A stretch of DNA of 46,166 bases, taken from positions 1-46,166 of the IMG/VR virus record IMGVR_UViG_3300045741_000533, one strand, 5' to 3'. The DNA is from a virus. The position numbers were made by a program, and so were the translations under genes. The notes under the pieces are model-generated. The model searched no databases and was not told the DNA's origin. It saw only the letters and a list, made by a program, of their open reading frames with translations. This document shows, in pieces, positions 1 through 7,690 of this stretch (its first letter is position 1; each line of letters begins with the position of its first letter).

Positions 1-150
1 GCCCTCCGGCGTGGCGGCTTCTTCGGCCGCCGCCCTCAAGTCCTCGAGCCACTGAGCCGACTCAAAGGCCAGCTCGACGTCGAGTACGGTCCACCTCGTG
101 CGCGCCGCCTCGATCGCGTCAGGGCCAAACTTCCCCGCGAGGTACGCGAT
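1..150. repeat. Left copy of the terminal overlap
   Basis: These 150 bases match 46017-46166 except at one position (C at 24, A at 46040). The open frame running off this edge continues correctly into 46016-46014 at the other end, so the contig is a circle or a circularly permuted genome cut at an arbitrary point inside the tail chaperone region. The overlap is most likely an assembly artefact of a circular molecule rather than a physical terminal repeat, because it lies inside coding sequence. Confidence 0.95.
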
Positions 151-650
151 TCGGAGATCTACCCCGTCGGGAGGCTCAACTTCCCGGAGAGGCCGCCGGC
201 CGCGAGTCGGGAAGTCAGGGCGGCGCCTGGACCGGCGGAAAAAAAAGTCCCGAAGTTCTCCACCAAGGCGAACCGGACGAGCTCCGCCAGCGCGCCGTAG
301 TTCTGCGCGAACTCGATGTCCATCGGGACCGGCAGCATGACCACCCCGCCCTTGTCCCCGATGACCTCCTTCTGCACGTCGAAGAGCAGCCGGCGGAGCA
401 GACCAGGCACCTCGCCCGAGAGCAGCTTGGCGCCCAGCTCGGAGAGGGCCGCGTGGACGTCCACCTCGCTCTCCTCGGTCACCCCGCCCGCCACGAGAGC
501 GCCCACCGGGCCGGCGAGGAGGCCCGCCAGCTTGGTCGCGATCTCCAGCCCCTCGGAGAAGGCCGGCAGCATCCTCACGTGATAGGTCACCGGGCCCTGC
601 GGGGTCTGGACCTGGCACGCGCGCAGCGGCGTCGAAGCCATGATCGGCAT
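1..650 (-). CDS. Tail assembly chaperone, -1 frameshift (G-T) product
   Basis: A -1 slip on T-TTT-TTT at bases 246-240 continues the reading frame from codon TTC at 240-238 for 80 codons to base 1, with no stop, and through the circular junction to TGA at 46016-46014. The fused product would have about 137 shared and 80 extension residues. The extension contains an ordered segment (LRIAYLAGKFGPDAIEAA, then WTVLDVELAFESAQWLEDL), which is not what a random out-of-frame read looks like, and it has no independent start. Two chaperone forms made by frameshifting just before the tape measure gene are characteristic of long-tailed phages. Confidence 0.8.
159..650 (-). CDS. Tail assembly chaperone, short (G-like) product
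   Basis: This 163-residue protein lies between the tail tube gene and the tape measure gene, the usual place for the lambda G-type tail assembly chaperone, which coats the tape measure during tail building. Its ATG overlaps the tube stop (TGATG). Residues 20-130 are mostly helical and acidic. Near codon 137 the gene has a run of eight T (bases 246-239) that forms a T-TTT-TTT slippery heptamer in frame. Reading straight through gives a short Gly/Ala/Leu-rich tail and a TAG stop. The role comes from position and the frameshift signal; I do not recognise the exact family. Confidence 0.75.
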   Translation of the reverse strand: MPIMASTPLRACQVQTPQGPVTYHVRMLPAFSEGLEIATKLAGLLAGPVGALVAGGVTEESEVDVHAALSELGAKLLSGEVPGLLRRLLFDVQKEVIGDKGGVVMLPVPMDIEFAQNYGALAELVRFALVENFGTFFSAGPGAALTSRLAAGGLSGKLSLPTG

Positions 651-1045
651 CAGAGGACTCGCTCAAGCGCGGGGCAGACGATGGTCCACTCCCGCGTGCC
701 GATGGTCTGGCCAAACGTGCTGTTCGGCGGCTTCTGCAAGAAGCCCTTCGTCGTCACGTAGCTCTCACCCGAGGACAGGTCGACCACGCCCGCAGGCATG
801 CCCACGCCCGTCTTCTGGAGCAGCGCGAGGGCCTTGTCCTCGGGGCACCCCGCCATGAGCCGCCAGATGATCTTGCCGCTTCGGACGGCGCTCTTGCTGA
901 CGCCGGTCTCGCCGGAGATCCCGGTCTTGACCGTGACCCCGTCGCCGTCGAACTGGATCTCCACCGCGTTCTCGCCGTCCGCCAGCGCCTTGGCGATGAC
1001 CGGCCCAAACATTGCGGTGACCTTCTCTCCTGAATACGTGAGCAT
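650..1045 (-). CDS. Tail tube protein
   Basis: This 131-residue protein follows the tail sheath by 14 bases and has a strong ribosome site (GGAGG, six bases before the ATG). Size, beta-rich composition and position between sheath and chaperone fit the tail tube, which forms the inner channel of the contractile tail. The segment IQFDGDGVTVKTGISGETGVSKSA resembles the DUF3277-type tube proteins found beside DUF3383 sheaths. Tube identity is inferred mainly from order: sheath, tube, chaperones, tape measure. Confidence 0.8.
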   Translation of the reverse strand: MLTYSGEKVTAMFGPVIAKALADGENAVEIQFDGDGVTVKTGISGETGVSKSAVRSGKIIWRLMAGCPEDKALALLQKTGVGMPAGVVDLSSGESYVTTKGFLQKPPNSTFGQTIGTREWTIVCPALERVL

Positions 1046-1059
1046 GCTCTACCTCCAGC

Positions 1060-2430
1060 TCAGGCCGCGACGGCTCCGCTGATGTTGACGTGGTGAATGG
1101 CGCCCGCGTACCGCGCCGTGAACGTGATCCCCGGCGTCAGCACGCGCGCCGCCCGGTTCGTGGAGCTGATGTTCGCGCTGGCCGGCGCCTCCACCGCCCA
1201 GGCCGGCGTCACGATCTGGCCCTGGTCATCCAGGAGCGGGGACAAGATCCCCGCAGACGCATCGCCGCTCAGCACGCCGCGCACCCGGTTGGCCAGCGCC
1301 TGGATGTCCGCGTCGGTGTACGCCACCTTGTCGACGCCCCGGTAGTGGTTCACCACCTCGACCTCGATCCGGGCCTGGAGCCAATCGATGTAGCGAATGG
1401 TATCGATCCACTCGCCGCTCGAGACCGTGCCCTGGTAGGTCGCCGAGACCGCATCCGACAGCGCGTAGTAGACGTTGCCGTACTTGCCGCCGGGCCCGTT
1501 GCCGGGGACGCCGACGATGTTCTGGAACTGCGTGGTGGTGAGCGCCGCGGGCGTGATGCCGGCGAGCTCCTTCCAGCTCCAGCTCTCCGTCCCCGGGGTG
1601 GCCGGCAGCATGCGCCCGACAAGGGCCGCGTCCTCGTACTGGGCGTCGTTGCTGTGCCAGATCGGCGCCGTGCGGGAGTAGGACCCCTGGCGAAGGAGCG
1701 CGAGCAGATCGGTTCCGACGGGAGAGTAAGCCACACTGGCGCTGTTCGCCTCGCTGGTCTGCGGGAAGAAGCCCTTGCGCCGTGACTGCGTCCACACCGC
1801 GCCCCGGCGGATGGTGTTCACGTCGCGCGAGGTCAGGAGCGTTGCCCACCACACCGCGCCCGCGTCCTCGAAGGCCGACAGGTCCTCCTCGATCCCGACG
1901 TTGGCGGTGGTCGTGGTGATCGTCAGGTTCGCGGTGCCGGTCAGGGCGAACGGGATCCCAGCGATGTCCGAGGTCACCAGCACGTCGTTTCCGCTGGCGC
2001 TGGCCGTGATGTACGCGGCCTGGGTGCTGCCGTTGAGCGCGGCAATGATGCCGTCCCGAATCTCAGCCACCGTCGCGGTGCCGTCCGAGGTGTACGTCCA
2101 CGCGACGCCGTTGATGGTGCCCGAGTACACGGTGGTGTTCGCGACGGTGGTCACGACGATGGTCATCACCATGGGCACCGGGGTCAGGCGCCGGCCGATG
2201 ACGAACGACTGCGGCCGCTTCTTCTGCGAAAGCAGCGCGGAAGCGCTGAGGTATTCCGGATCGGTGGCCAGGAAGCCGTCCGCCAGCATCCCCGCCAGGC
2301 TCGTGTAGACGCGGAAGCGCTCGACGAATCGGGTGTGCTGGCCAGCGATGAGGGGCACGCCAAAGCCAGCGGCGGTCAGCGGCGCCGGCGTGGAGGAGAT
2401 CGAGACGGAGACGAGATCGGAAACGGGCAT
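1060..2430 (-). CDS. Contractile tail sheath protein (DUF3383-like)
   Basis: This 456-residue protein begins MPVSDLVSVSISSTPAPLTA and contains an ITP(A/T)..T..Q..N-type segment followed by IDTIRYIDWLQARIEVEV, features I associate with the DUF3383 tail sheath family. A sheath makes the tail contractile. The ribosome site is GGAGG, six bases before the ATG. Residues about 91-178 form a Thr/Ala-rich inserted domain that closely resembles residues 41-131 of the capsid decoration protein at 5701-6495, and is probably a surface-exposed immunoglobulin-like or related beta domain. The C-terminus (ARVLTPGITFTARYAGAIHHVNISG) is the usual beta-strand end. Confidence 0.88.
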   Translation of the reverse strand: MPVSDLVSVSISSTPAPLTAAGFGVPLIAGQHTRFVERFRVYTSLAGMLADGFLATDPEYLSASALLSQKKRPQSFVIGRRLTPVPMVMTIVVTTVANTTVYSGTINGVAWTYTSDGTATVAEIRDGIIAALNGSTQAAYITASASGNDVLVTSDIAGIPFALTGTANLTITTTTANVGIEEDLSAFEDAGAVWWATLLTSRDVNTIRRGAVWTQSRRKGFFPQTSEANSASVAYSPVGTDLLALLRQGSYSRTAPIWHSNDAQYEDAALVGRMLPATPGTESWSWKELAGITPAALTTTQFQNIVGVPGNGPGGKYGNVYYALSDAVSATYQGTVSSGEWIDTIRYIDWLQARIEVEVVNHYRGVDKVAYTDADIQALANRVRGVLSGDASAGILSPLLDDQGQIVTPAWAVEAPASANISSTNRAARVLTPGITFTARYAGAIHHVNISGAVAA

Positions 2431-2432
2431 AG

Positions 2433-2981
2433 CTATCCTCCAAGGACGCCGGTGACCTCATCACCGGACGTGGTGATGGTCCCGAGCAAGAGATCGGGGT
2501 CCATCCAATCGGTCTGCGGGTTGTCGATGCGGACGCGCGCGCCCACGGCGAAGTCGATGACGGGCCGGGTCTCCCATTGAGCTCCAACCACGGCGTCCAC
2601 CTCCCGCGTCGCGAGGCGACGACGAACGGCCAGGCCGGCGGCATACAGCGCGTCGATCACGAGCTGGCTGTAGCGGCTCGCCTCCAGCGCCTGGATCTGC
2701 GGCTGGGAGTCGTCCGCCGACAGGAGCGTGATGGAGAGCGTCAACTCCGCGTCTCCCTCGATGCGCTCGATCAGCGAGGTGACGTTGTCCACCTGGGCCA
2801 CAGAGGGCCGCCCGATCGCCGTCGGGGGGGAGATGATGTCGAGGATCGCGTAGGGCAGCGCCGGGGCAGGCGCGCTCTGCTGAGACCAGATCACCGTCCA
2901 GCCAGAGCCCAGCACGCCGGAGACCCAGGCCCAGATCGCGGGGCGCATCGTCGAAACCCAGTCGGCGGGGAGGAACGGCAT
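2433..2981 (-). CDS. Neck/tail terminator protein
   Basis: This 182-residue protein sits between the head completion protein and the sheath. The start at 2981 overlaps the previous stop (TGATG), which is why an upstream in-frame Met was rejected. It has an N-terminal Trp-rich segment (WAWVSGVLGSGWTVIW) and a long central region with alternating strands. It resembles the neck or tail terminator proteins (LIC_12616-type) that cap the tail tube and join it to the head; that assignment rests on order and general look. Confidence 0.62.
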   Translation of the reverse strand: MPFLPADWVSTMRPAIWAWVSGVLGSGWTVIWSQQSAPAPALPYAILDIISPPTAIGRPSVAQVDNVTSLIERIEGDAELTLSITLLSADDSQPQIQALEASRYSQLVIDALYAAGLAVRRRLATREVDAVVGAQWETRPVIDFAVGARVRIDNPQTDWMDPDLLLGTITTSGDEVTGVLGG

Positions 2982-3355
2982 CAGCCCTCCACCCGCACCG
3001 CGAGGGCGCGCCAATAGCCGTAGCTGGACCAGTCCTCGACCCGAGCGAGCTCGAAGGTGACGCCCCGCCAGACCAGCCGATCCCGGTCCAGGCCGGCGGT
3101 GCGCTCGGAGACCTGGAAGGGCCCGGCGTCCCGCGGGAGGTACACCACGATCGCCTCCCGGGTCCGCTCACCCTCGGGGAGCTTCTGGATGTCGCGGCCC
3201 GAGGCCTGCTGTACGTTCGCCGCGTAGGTGGTGGTCGAGACGTTCGAGGACGGCACCCAGTCACCCGCGACGTAGGAGCCAGCACCGTTGCGGCGCACGA
3301 CGTCGACAACGTCCTGGGACAGGCCGATGACGGCAGCGGAGACGTCGACGCTCAC
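2981..3355 (-). CDS. Head completion/head-tail joining protein
   Basis: This 124-residue protein lies in the connector cluster between the gp10/gpG-like protein and the terminator. Its start overlaps the preceding stop (ATGA). The motif WRGVTFELARVEDWSSYGYWRALAVR is typical of small beta-barrel stopper or joining proteins that describe a column of the neck. The exact family is not recognised; function is inferred from position. Confidence 0.6.
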   Translation of the reverse strand: MSVDVSAAVIGLSQDVVDVVRRNGAGSYVAGDWVPSSNVSTTTYAANVQQASGRDIQKLPEGERTREAIVVYLPRDAGPFQVSERTAGLDRDRLVWRGVTFELARVEDWSSYGYWRALAVRVEG

Positions 3356-3933
3356 AGCGCGCCCTCCTCATCCGCCGCGGCGGCCATGTCGGTGACGACC
3401 TCGTGCATGACGGATCGGCGCATCTGCCCCGTGTCGATGAGAGGCCGGCTCGAGCCCTTGGCCTTGATGGTCTTCTCCGACAGCGGGACGAATGGGCCGT
3501 CGATCAGCTTCCGCTGAACCGCGCGCACGCCCACGAGCCCGAGGCGAGCGGCGGCCACCTCGGCCGTCATGGCGCCGTCGATGACCTTCTTGGTCAGCTC
3601 CTCGACCGCGGTTCCGATCTCCGACTGCGCTCCGTCGATGCCAGCCCGGAGGAACGAGCGCTGCGGGATGTTGGCCTCGGGGGCTCCGAACTCGTGGTGC
3701 GCGGCGATCTCGGCCACGCTCTGCGGTGCGCTGGATCCTTCGTGAGCAGCGCCCGCGGCAGGCTTCTTCTTCTTCAGGCCGGCCTTGGCCGCCCCCGTAC
3801 GGGGCTTGTGGTCCTTCGGCTTGTGGTCGCCCGCGGATCCGAGGATGCCGACCTTGACCCCGACGTTGTCCATGCGCTGGATCCGGTCGAGCGCCGAATC
3901 AAAGCCCAGGTCGATGTCCTCCACGCCGCTCAT
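3352..3933 (-). CDS. Virion morphogenesis/tail completion protein (HK97 gp10- or Mu gpG-like)
   Basis: This 193-residue protein has the landmarks of the gp10/gpG neck family: HHEFGAPEANIPQRSFLR around residues 80-96, a KKVIDGAMTAEVAAARLG helix, and the C-terminal SRPLIDTGQMRRSVMHEV. Members help join tail to head. The start at 3933 overlaps the previous stop (ATGA). A Lys/Gly/Ala-rich insertion (residues about 38-66) is longer than usual and probably flexible. Confidence 0.78.
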   Translation of the reverse strand: MSGVEDIDLGFDSALDRIQRMDNVGVKVGILGSAGDHKPKDHKPRTGAAKAGLKKKKPAAGAAHEGSSAPQSVAEIAAHHEFGAPEANIPQRSFLRAGIDGAQSEIGTAVEELTKKVIDGAMTAEVAAARLGLVGVRAVQRKLIDGPFVPLSEKTIKAKGSSRPLIDTGQMRRSVMHEVVTDMAAAADEEGAL

Positions 3934-4277
3934 GGCTGCATCGGCCCCAGGACCACGAGACGCCGAAGGGCCTCGTATTGGTCGAGGAAGCCGCTCCGAT
4001 ACGCCCCGCCAGCGCCCGAAGCGCCGCCGAAGGTCATCGAGACGCCGCCAGCGGACATCGAGTTGGCGCCGCTGACTGCGGCGTTCGAGGGCTTGGTGAG
4101 CGAGCGAAGGTGAGCGGCGAGGTAGAGGACGCCGTCGTCGTAGAGGGTGCCCCACGTGGTGGGGTCGCAGCGCCGCTGGGCCTCAGCGATGCACGCGTCG
4201 ATCGCCAAGCGCTCGTCCGCGGAGTCCGTGAAGACTCCCGGCAAGCGCTCGTAGATCATGTCCGCGGTCACCGTCAT
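3930..4277 (-). CDS. Head-tail adaptor (DUF4054-like)
   Basis: This 115-residue protein has an N-terminal helical part (FTDSADERLAIDACIAEAQRRC) with the WGTLYDDGVLYLAAHLRSL segment characteristic of DUF4054 adaptor proteins, then a Gly/Ser-rich loop and a C-terminal YRSGFLDQYEALRRLV helix. DUF4054 proteins bind under the portal and begin the neck. A GGAGG lies nine bases before the ATG. Confidence 0.78.
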   Translation of the reverse strand: MTVTADMIYERLPGVFTDSADERLAIDACIAEAQRRCDPTTWGTLYDDGVLYLAAHLRSLTKPSNAAVSGANSMSAGGVSMTFGGASGAGGAYRSGFLDQYEALRRLVVLGPMQP

Positions 4278-4296
4278 GAGAGGCCTCCTCCACGGC

Positions 4297-4683
4297 TCAG
4301 GCCGCGCTGACGCCGAAGTCGACGGGGTTTGAGGTCACGCCCTGAAGGCCGCGCCGAGGACGTGCCACCGGGAACTCCGGCAGCGCGTTGGCCGCACCCT
4401 TGGCGGTATCGACCGCCGCGGCCATCTCCTCTTGCTTGGCCCGCTCGAGCGCTTCCTTGGCCGCCGCAGAGTCCGCGGGGACCAGCGTGTCGAAGATGGC
4501 CTTCGCCGCCGGGTTCTTGTCGACGAGGCGCAGGAACTCCGCGTCCGCCTCGCACTTCTGGAGCGGAGCGATGTCGAGCCGGATGACCTCCTTGCTCTCG
4601 CCGCCCACCGCCACCTTGATGTGCTTGGTTCGCGGCTCCGTGTTCATCAGGAGCCGCGGCTTGGTGTTCTTCTCGTCTGCCAT
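4297..4683 (-). CDS. Hypothetical virion-region protein
   Basis: This 128-residue protein follows the major capsid gene directly. It has a short beta N-terminus (KHIKVAVGGESKEVIRLDIAPLQKCEADAEFL), an Ala/Glu-rich helical centre and a low-complexity end with GLQGVTSNPVDFG. I do not recognise it. Its place between capsid and adaptor suggests a minor head or head-closure role, or a chaperone. Confidence 0.6.
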   Translation of the reverse strand: MADEKNTKPRLLMNTEPRTKHIKVAVGGESKEVIRLDIAPLQKCEADAEFLRLVDKNPAAKAIFDTLVPADSAAAKEALERAKQEEMAAAVDTAKGAANALPEFPVARPRRGLQGVTSNPVDFGVSAA

Positions 4684-4684
4684 G

Positions 4685-5656
4685 TCAGATCCCGTCCCTG
4701 TAGCTCATGGCGATCGGCACCTTGACGTTGGTGCCGCCGGTGCGGCCGCGCGCGATGTTCTTGACCTCGAGGTCGACGAACTGGGGCGGCAAGACCTCGA
4801 AGGCGATGGCCACCGCCTGCTCGAGAACCGTGGGGTCCTTCTTGTAGCAGAGCATGCGGTTGGTCGCCCCGACGCCAGCGCCCGAGCACTCCAGGATCGG
4901 CTCGACGGTGGTGATCACCTTCTGAGACCTCAGGAAGAACTCGAGGATCGTGGTGTCGCTGACCGTGCTGACCCGGCTCGAGCTGATCAGCCCGTACAGG
5001 TCCACCGGGATCGCGATGGTGTCCGGCACGAAGACCTTCTTCGTCAGCGTCCAGATGTCGATCCAGATGTCGTTGAGGTCGAAGATCACGCGGTCCGGGT
5101 TGCTCACGGCGTTGGTCGCCCAGCTGCCATAGGTCGCGTTTCCGACGGGCACGTTGGCGTTGTTGAGCAGGCCGGTCATGCTCACGCTGGCGTCGCCGAT
5201 CATGGCCACCTGGTTGCGGAAGGAGTCGATGCCCTGCCGGGTGGCCATGGCGTATTCGGCGTTGAGCGGGACTCCAGCCATGGCGGCCGCGTCGATCTCG
5301 TCCTGCGAGTAGACGTAGGAAAGCGCCATCGAGCGCACCGGGAAGGTGAACCGACGACGGGTCGCGTTGACCCGCGCGATGTCCTGGCCGTTGGAGCCGA
5401 CCCACTTGGCCATGCCGTAGTGGGTGATCCGGTCGTAGCCGGACTCCTGGGCGCCGCGTGCGATGTTGCGGATCGGGATCAGCCGATCGGCATCGAGCGG
5501 CGCGAAGGGGGTTCGGTACGCCTGGGCCTCGATGTCCTGCAGCTCGCGCTGGAGGAACAGGCTGGGCGCCGAGTCCTTGCGCCAGCCAAAGACGGCCTCG
5601 GCCTGGGCGGCGATCTGCTGGGCGCGGTCGGTGCGATAGATCTTCTCGTTGCGCAT
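4685..5656 (-). CDS. Major capsid protein (DUF2184/HK97-fold)
   Basis: This 323-residue protein has the length and signatures of the encapsulin-like DUF2184 capsid family: LFLQRELQDIEAQAYRTPFAPLDADRLIPI at the N-terminus, ITHYGMAKWVGSNGQDI, VYSQDEIDAAAMAGVPLNAEYAMATRQGI and LEFFLRSQKVITTVEPI. It would form the icosahedral shell. The ribosome site GGAGACCAGAAG-ATG is almost the same as that of the decoration protein upstream. No separate delta domain is evident at the N-terminus; scaffolding is probably the C-terminal part of the protease gene. Confidence 0.88.
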   Translation of the reverse strand: MRNEKIYRTDRAQQIAAQAEAVFGWRKDSAPSLFLQRELQDIEAQAYRTPFAPLDADRLIPIRNIARGAQESGYDRITHYGMAKWVGSNGQDIARVNATRRRFTFPVRSMALSYVYSQDEIDAAAMAGVPLNAEYAMATRQGIDSFRNQVAMIGDASVSMTGLLNNANVPVGNATYGSWATNAVSNPDRVIFDLNDIWIDIWTLTKKVFVPDTIAIPVDLYGLISSSRVSTVSDTTILEFFLRSQKVITTVEPILECSGAGVGATNRMLCYKKDPTVLEQAVAIAFEVLPPQFVDLEVKNIARGRTGGTNVKVPIAMSYRDGI

Positions 5657-5700
5657 CTTCTGGTCTCCTTCGGCTTCCTTTGCTTGGGCCGAGTCAGCCG

Positions 5701-6495
5701 TTAGGGGATGTCGATCGCGAGCTCGGCGAGCCCGTTGACCGTGGTGGAGCGCCAGCGAGCGTTGGTCACCTGCGTGGCGTTGCCGGAGTCGGCGGTGTTC
5801 CGGAACATGCCGAGGCGGGTCTGTGCGCCGTTGGCCGCGTGCCGGAAGTACACGCTGTCGCCAGGGGCGCAGGTCACCTCGGTGGGCACCAGGATGACGC
5901 CGGAGTGCAGCACCGGGAGGTACTGACCCGAGACGTACTGGGCCTGGCTCAGGGCGCCGACGCGCTCATCGTAGGCCGGGATCTGAGCGAAGACGGCCAC
6001 GCCTTCGAACTGTTGCGAGGCGCCGGTGGGCAGCATGCACGCCTTGTCGGCGCCGGTGTCTCGGACGACCGCGAAGCCCGGGAGGATGATCGACTCGTTG
6101 GAGTGCGCGGTGGTGGTGACCATCGCCAGGTTGGAGTCGGACTCTACGACGGTGATCGCGCCCAGCGACGGGTCGCGCTCGGTGATCACCAGGGTGTTGG
6201 AGACGTTCGCCGCGGTCACCAGCGCGTTGGTGAACTGGTTGGCCTGGATCGCCGCCACGAAGGCGTCAGCAATCTCCGCCGTGGTCGCGCTCGCATCCGA
6301 GGTCACCGAGATCGGGATGCCGTTGATCGACAGCGTGTAGGTCGTCGAGTTCACGGCGGTGATCGTGGTCGTGTAGACCGCGGCCACGTTCGTGCGGCGG
6401 TTGAGCATGCTCTTCAGCTTGTTGTAGTTCGGGCCGCCGATGAGCTGGCCGGCCACTCCGGCGCTGGGGTACTGGTCGATCGAAAGCAGGGTCAT
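5701..6495 (-). CDS. Capsid decoration/cement-like structural protein
   Basis: This 264-residue protein lies between the protease/scaffold and major capsid genes, the usual place for a cement protein. Its last third (ALSQAQYVSGQYLPVLHSGVI, APGDSVYFRH, ARWRSTTVNGLAELAI) is typical of phage structural cement proteins. Residues 41-131 form an inserted Thr-rich beta domain shared with the tail sheath (sheath residues 91-178). It has a strong ribosome site, GGAGACCAGACC-ATG, matching the capsid gene's. Confidence 0.75.
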   Translation of the reverse strand: MTLLSIDQYPSAGVAGQLIGGPNYNKLKSMLNRRTNVAAVYTTTITAVNSTTYTLSINGIPISVTSDASATTAEIADAFVAAIQANQFTNALVTAANVSNTLVITERDPSLGAITVVESDSNLAMVTTTAHSNESIILPGFAVVRDTGADKACMLPTGASQQFEGVAVFAQIPAYDERVGALSQAQYVSGQYLPVLHSGVILVPTEVTCAPGDSVYFRHAANGAQTRLGMFRNTADSGNATQVTNARWRSTTVNGLAELAIDIP

Positions 6496-6527
6496 GGTCT
6501 GGTCTCCTTCGTTCCTTGGGCTCGGGC

Positions 6528-7049
6528 TCAGGCCTTGGCCGGCTTCCAGGCGTTCTTGACGGCGGCATCGTGCTCGGCGCGCGCGGCGGCCACCGGATCG
6601 TCGGCGTCCTCGCGGCTCTCGCTTCCGCCCTTGGCCCCGGCGGCCAGGCGTGCCGCAGCATCCGCGGAGTCGACGCGCTGGGCGGTGGCCATGTCGTAGG
6701 CGGCGCCGATGTACTCGCTCGACTTGCCGTCGAGGCGGACGGTGGGGGCGAGCTTGGCGACGACACGTCGCTTGATCTCGTCGGAGTCGAGGCGCTGGAG
6801 GTCCTCCACCTTCTCGCTCAGGACCTTCGCGGCCTCGGTGGCGAGCGCGGCCTTGGCGGTTGCGGCCTTCTCGGTCTCCACCGCGTCGAGGCGCTTCGAG
6901 AGCTCGGCCTTCTGGCTCTCCACGACGGCCAGCTTGGCCTGAGCCTTCTCGAGCTCGCCCGCGTCCGTGCGCGTCTTGGTGAGCGCTGCGAACTCCGCCG
7001 CAACGGCCTCGGGGACATCGAATTCGGCGGCGCCGATCTTGATCTTCAT
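6528..7049 (-). CDS. Possible nested scaffold protein (internal start)
   Basis: Within the protease-scaffold gene, ATG at 7049 (MKIKIGAAEFDVPEAV) follows GGAG by nine bases and sits exactly at the boundary between the protease and coiled-coil regions. The product, 173 residues, would be the free scaffold, as lambda Nu3 is made from inside gene C. This is inference from position and spacing. Confidence 0.4.
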   Translation of the reverse strand: MKIKIGAAEFDVPEAVAAEFAALTKTRTDAGELEKAQAKLAVVESQKAELSKRLDAVETEKAATAKAALATEAAKVLSEKVEDLQRLDSDEIKRRVVAKLAPTVRLDGKSSEYIGAAYDMATAQRVDSADAAARLAAGAKGGSESREDADDPVAAARAEHDAAVKNAWKPAKA

Positions 7050-7652
7050 GGTGTTGCTCTCCTGGTCGGGGTCGGTGGCGTTGCCTGCCGAGTCGAGGCG
7101 GATCGAAGCCGACGCGCCCGCCCGGGCGGCCCGCACGATCGCGAGGTGGTTCACGGTGATGTCGCGCTGATAGAAGTCCGCGCGGTAGGACTGGCCCTTC
7201 GGCCCAAGCACGCCATCGGTGTCGACGTGCACGCCGCCGGGGACGGCCTCGAGGCGGATGTCATAGCCGGGGCTAAGCTGGCGCTCGCCCCGGTCGACTG
7301 CCCGGATGGTGTCCGCGTCGAAGATCGAGAGCATTCCGCTGACGTGCTGGCCGTCGTCGGCGCGGGTGGCGGAGCCGACCATCCCCACCGTCAGGCCCTT
7401 GGCGTTCTCGGCGGTGACGCGGTCGGACGGATGGTCTCGGGTGATCGGCTTCAGCGCATAGGTCTCGAGCGAGGCCGGGGCGAAGACGTCCTCAGGGAGG
7501 CGCAGCTCGCGCCGCACGCTGCCGTCGGGGTTGATGTACTCGAGGACTCCAGTGCGGGTCAGGTTCGCGGGGGCGACAAGGAAGCCTTCGTCGGTGCGGC
7601 GAGAGCGCCCGATTGGGGCGCGGTCGTAGCGGCGAACCTTCACGGGGCCCAT
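6528..7652 (-). CDS. Prohead protease-scaffold fusion (DUF2213)
   Basis: This 374-residue protein has two parts. Residues 1-195 resemble DUF2213 proteases: FLVAPANLTRTGVLEY, PEDVFAPASLETYALKPITRDHP, and VNHLAIVRAARAG, which carries the family's NHLA histidine. Residues 202-374 are Ala/Glu/Lys-rich coiled coil, as expected for scaffolding. The protease would mature the prohead and remove the scaffold. An internal ATG at 7049 has its own ribosome site. The gene begins 23 bases after a copy of the 14-nt motif and just after a CCCCGCGCGGGG palindrome. Confidence 0.82.
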   Translation of the reverse strand: MGPVKVRRYDRAPIGRSRRTDEGFLVAPANLTRTGVLEYINPDGSVRRELRLPEDVFAPASLETYALKPITRDHPSDRVTAENAKGLTVGMVGSATRADDGQHVSGMLSIFDADTIRAVDRGERQLSPGYDIRLEAVPGGVHVDTDGVLGPKGQSYRADFYQRDITVNHLAIVRAARAGASASIRLDSAGNATDPDQESNTMKIKIGAAEFDVPEAVAAEFAALTKTRTDAGELEKAQAKLAVVESQKAELSKRLDAVETEKAATAKAALATEAAKVLSEKVEDLQRLDSDEIKRRVVAKLAPTVRLDGKSSEYIGAAYDMATAQRVDSADAAARLAAGAKGGSESREDADDPVAAARAEHDAAVKNAWKPAKA

Positions 7653-7675
7653 CGTGACGTCCCCGCGCGGGGCAG

Positions 7676-7690
7676 CAACGGGCCTCTTTA
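7676..7690 (-). repeat. 14-nt motif, copy 1 (before protease)
   Basis: On the minus strand this reads TAAAGAGGCCCGTTG and includes the stop codon of the Mu F-like gene. It is followed after three bases by the 12-bp palindrome CCCCGCGCGGGG (7661-7672) and then, eight bases on, by the protease ATG. Identical cores occur at 10806, 36270 and 41480. Confidence 0.85.

Noticed and set aside
1090-1785. Long plus-strand open frame over the sheath gene
   Set aside because: It is rich in Arg/Gly/Ala from reading high-GC codons on the wrong strand; no ribosome site and no domain look.
4388-6699. Long plus-strand frames over the capsid genes (438 and 413 residues)
   Set aside because: Composition is dominated by Arg, Gly, Val and Asp from the antisense strand of capsid and decoration genes; the minus-strand genes have clear families.
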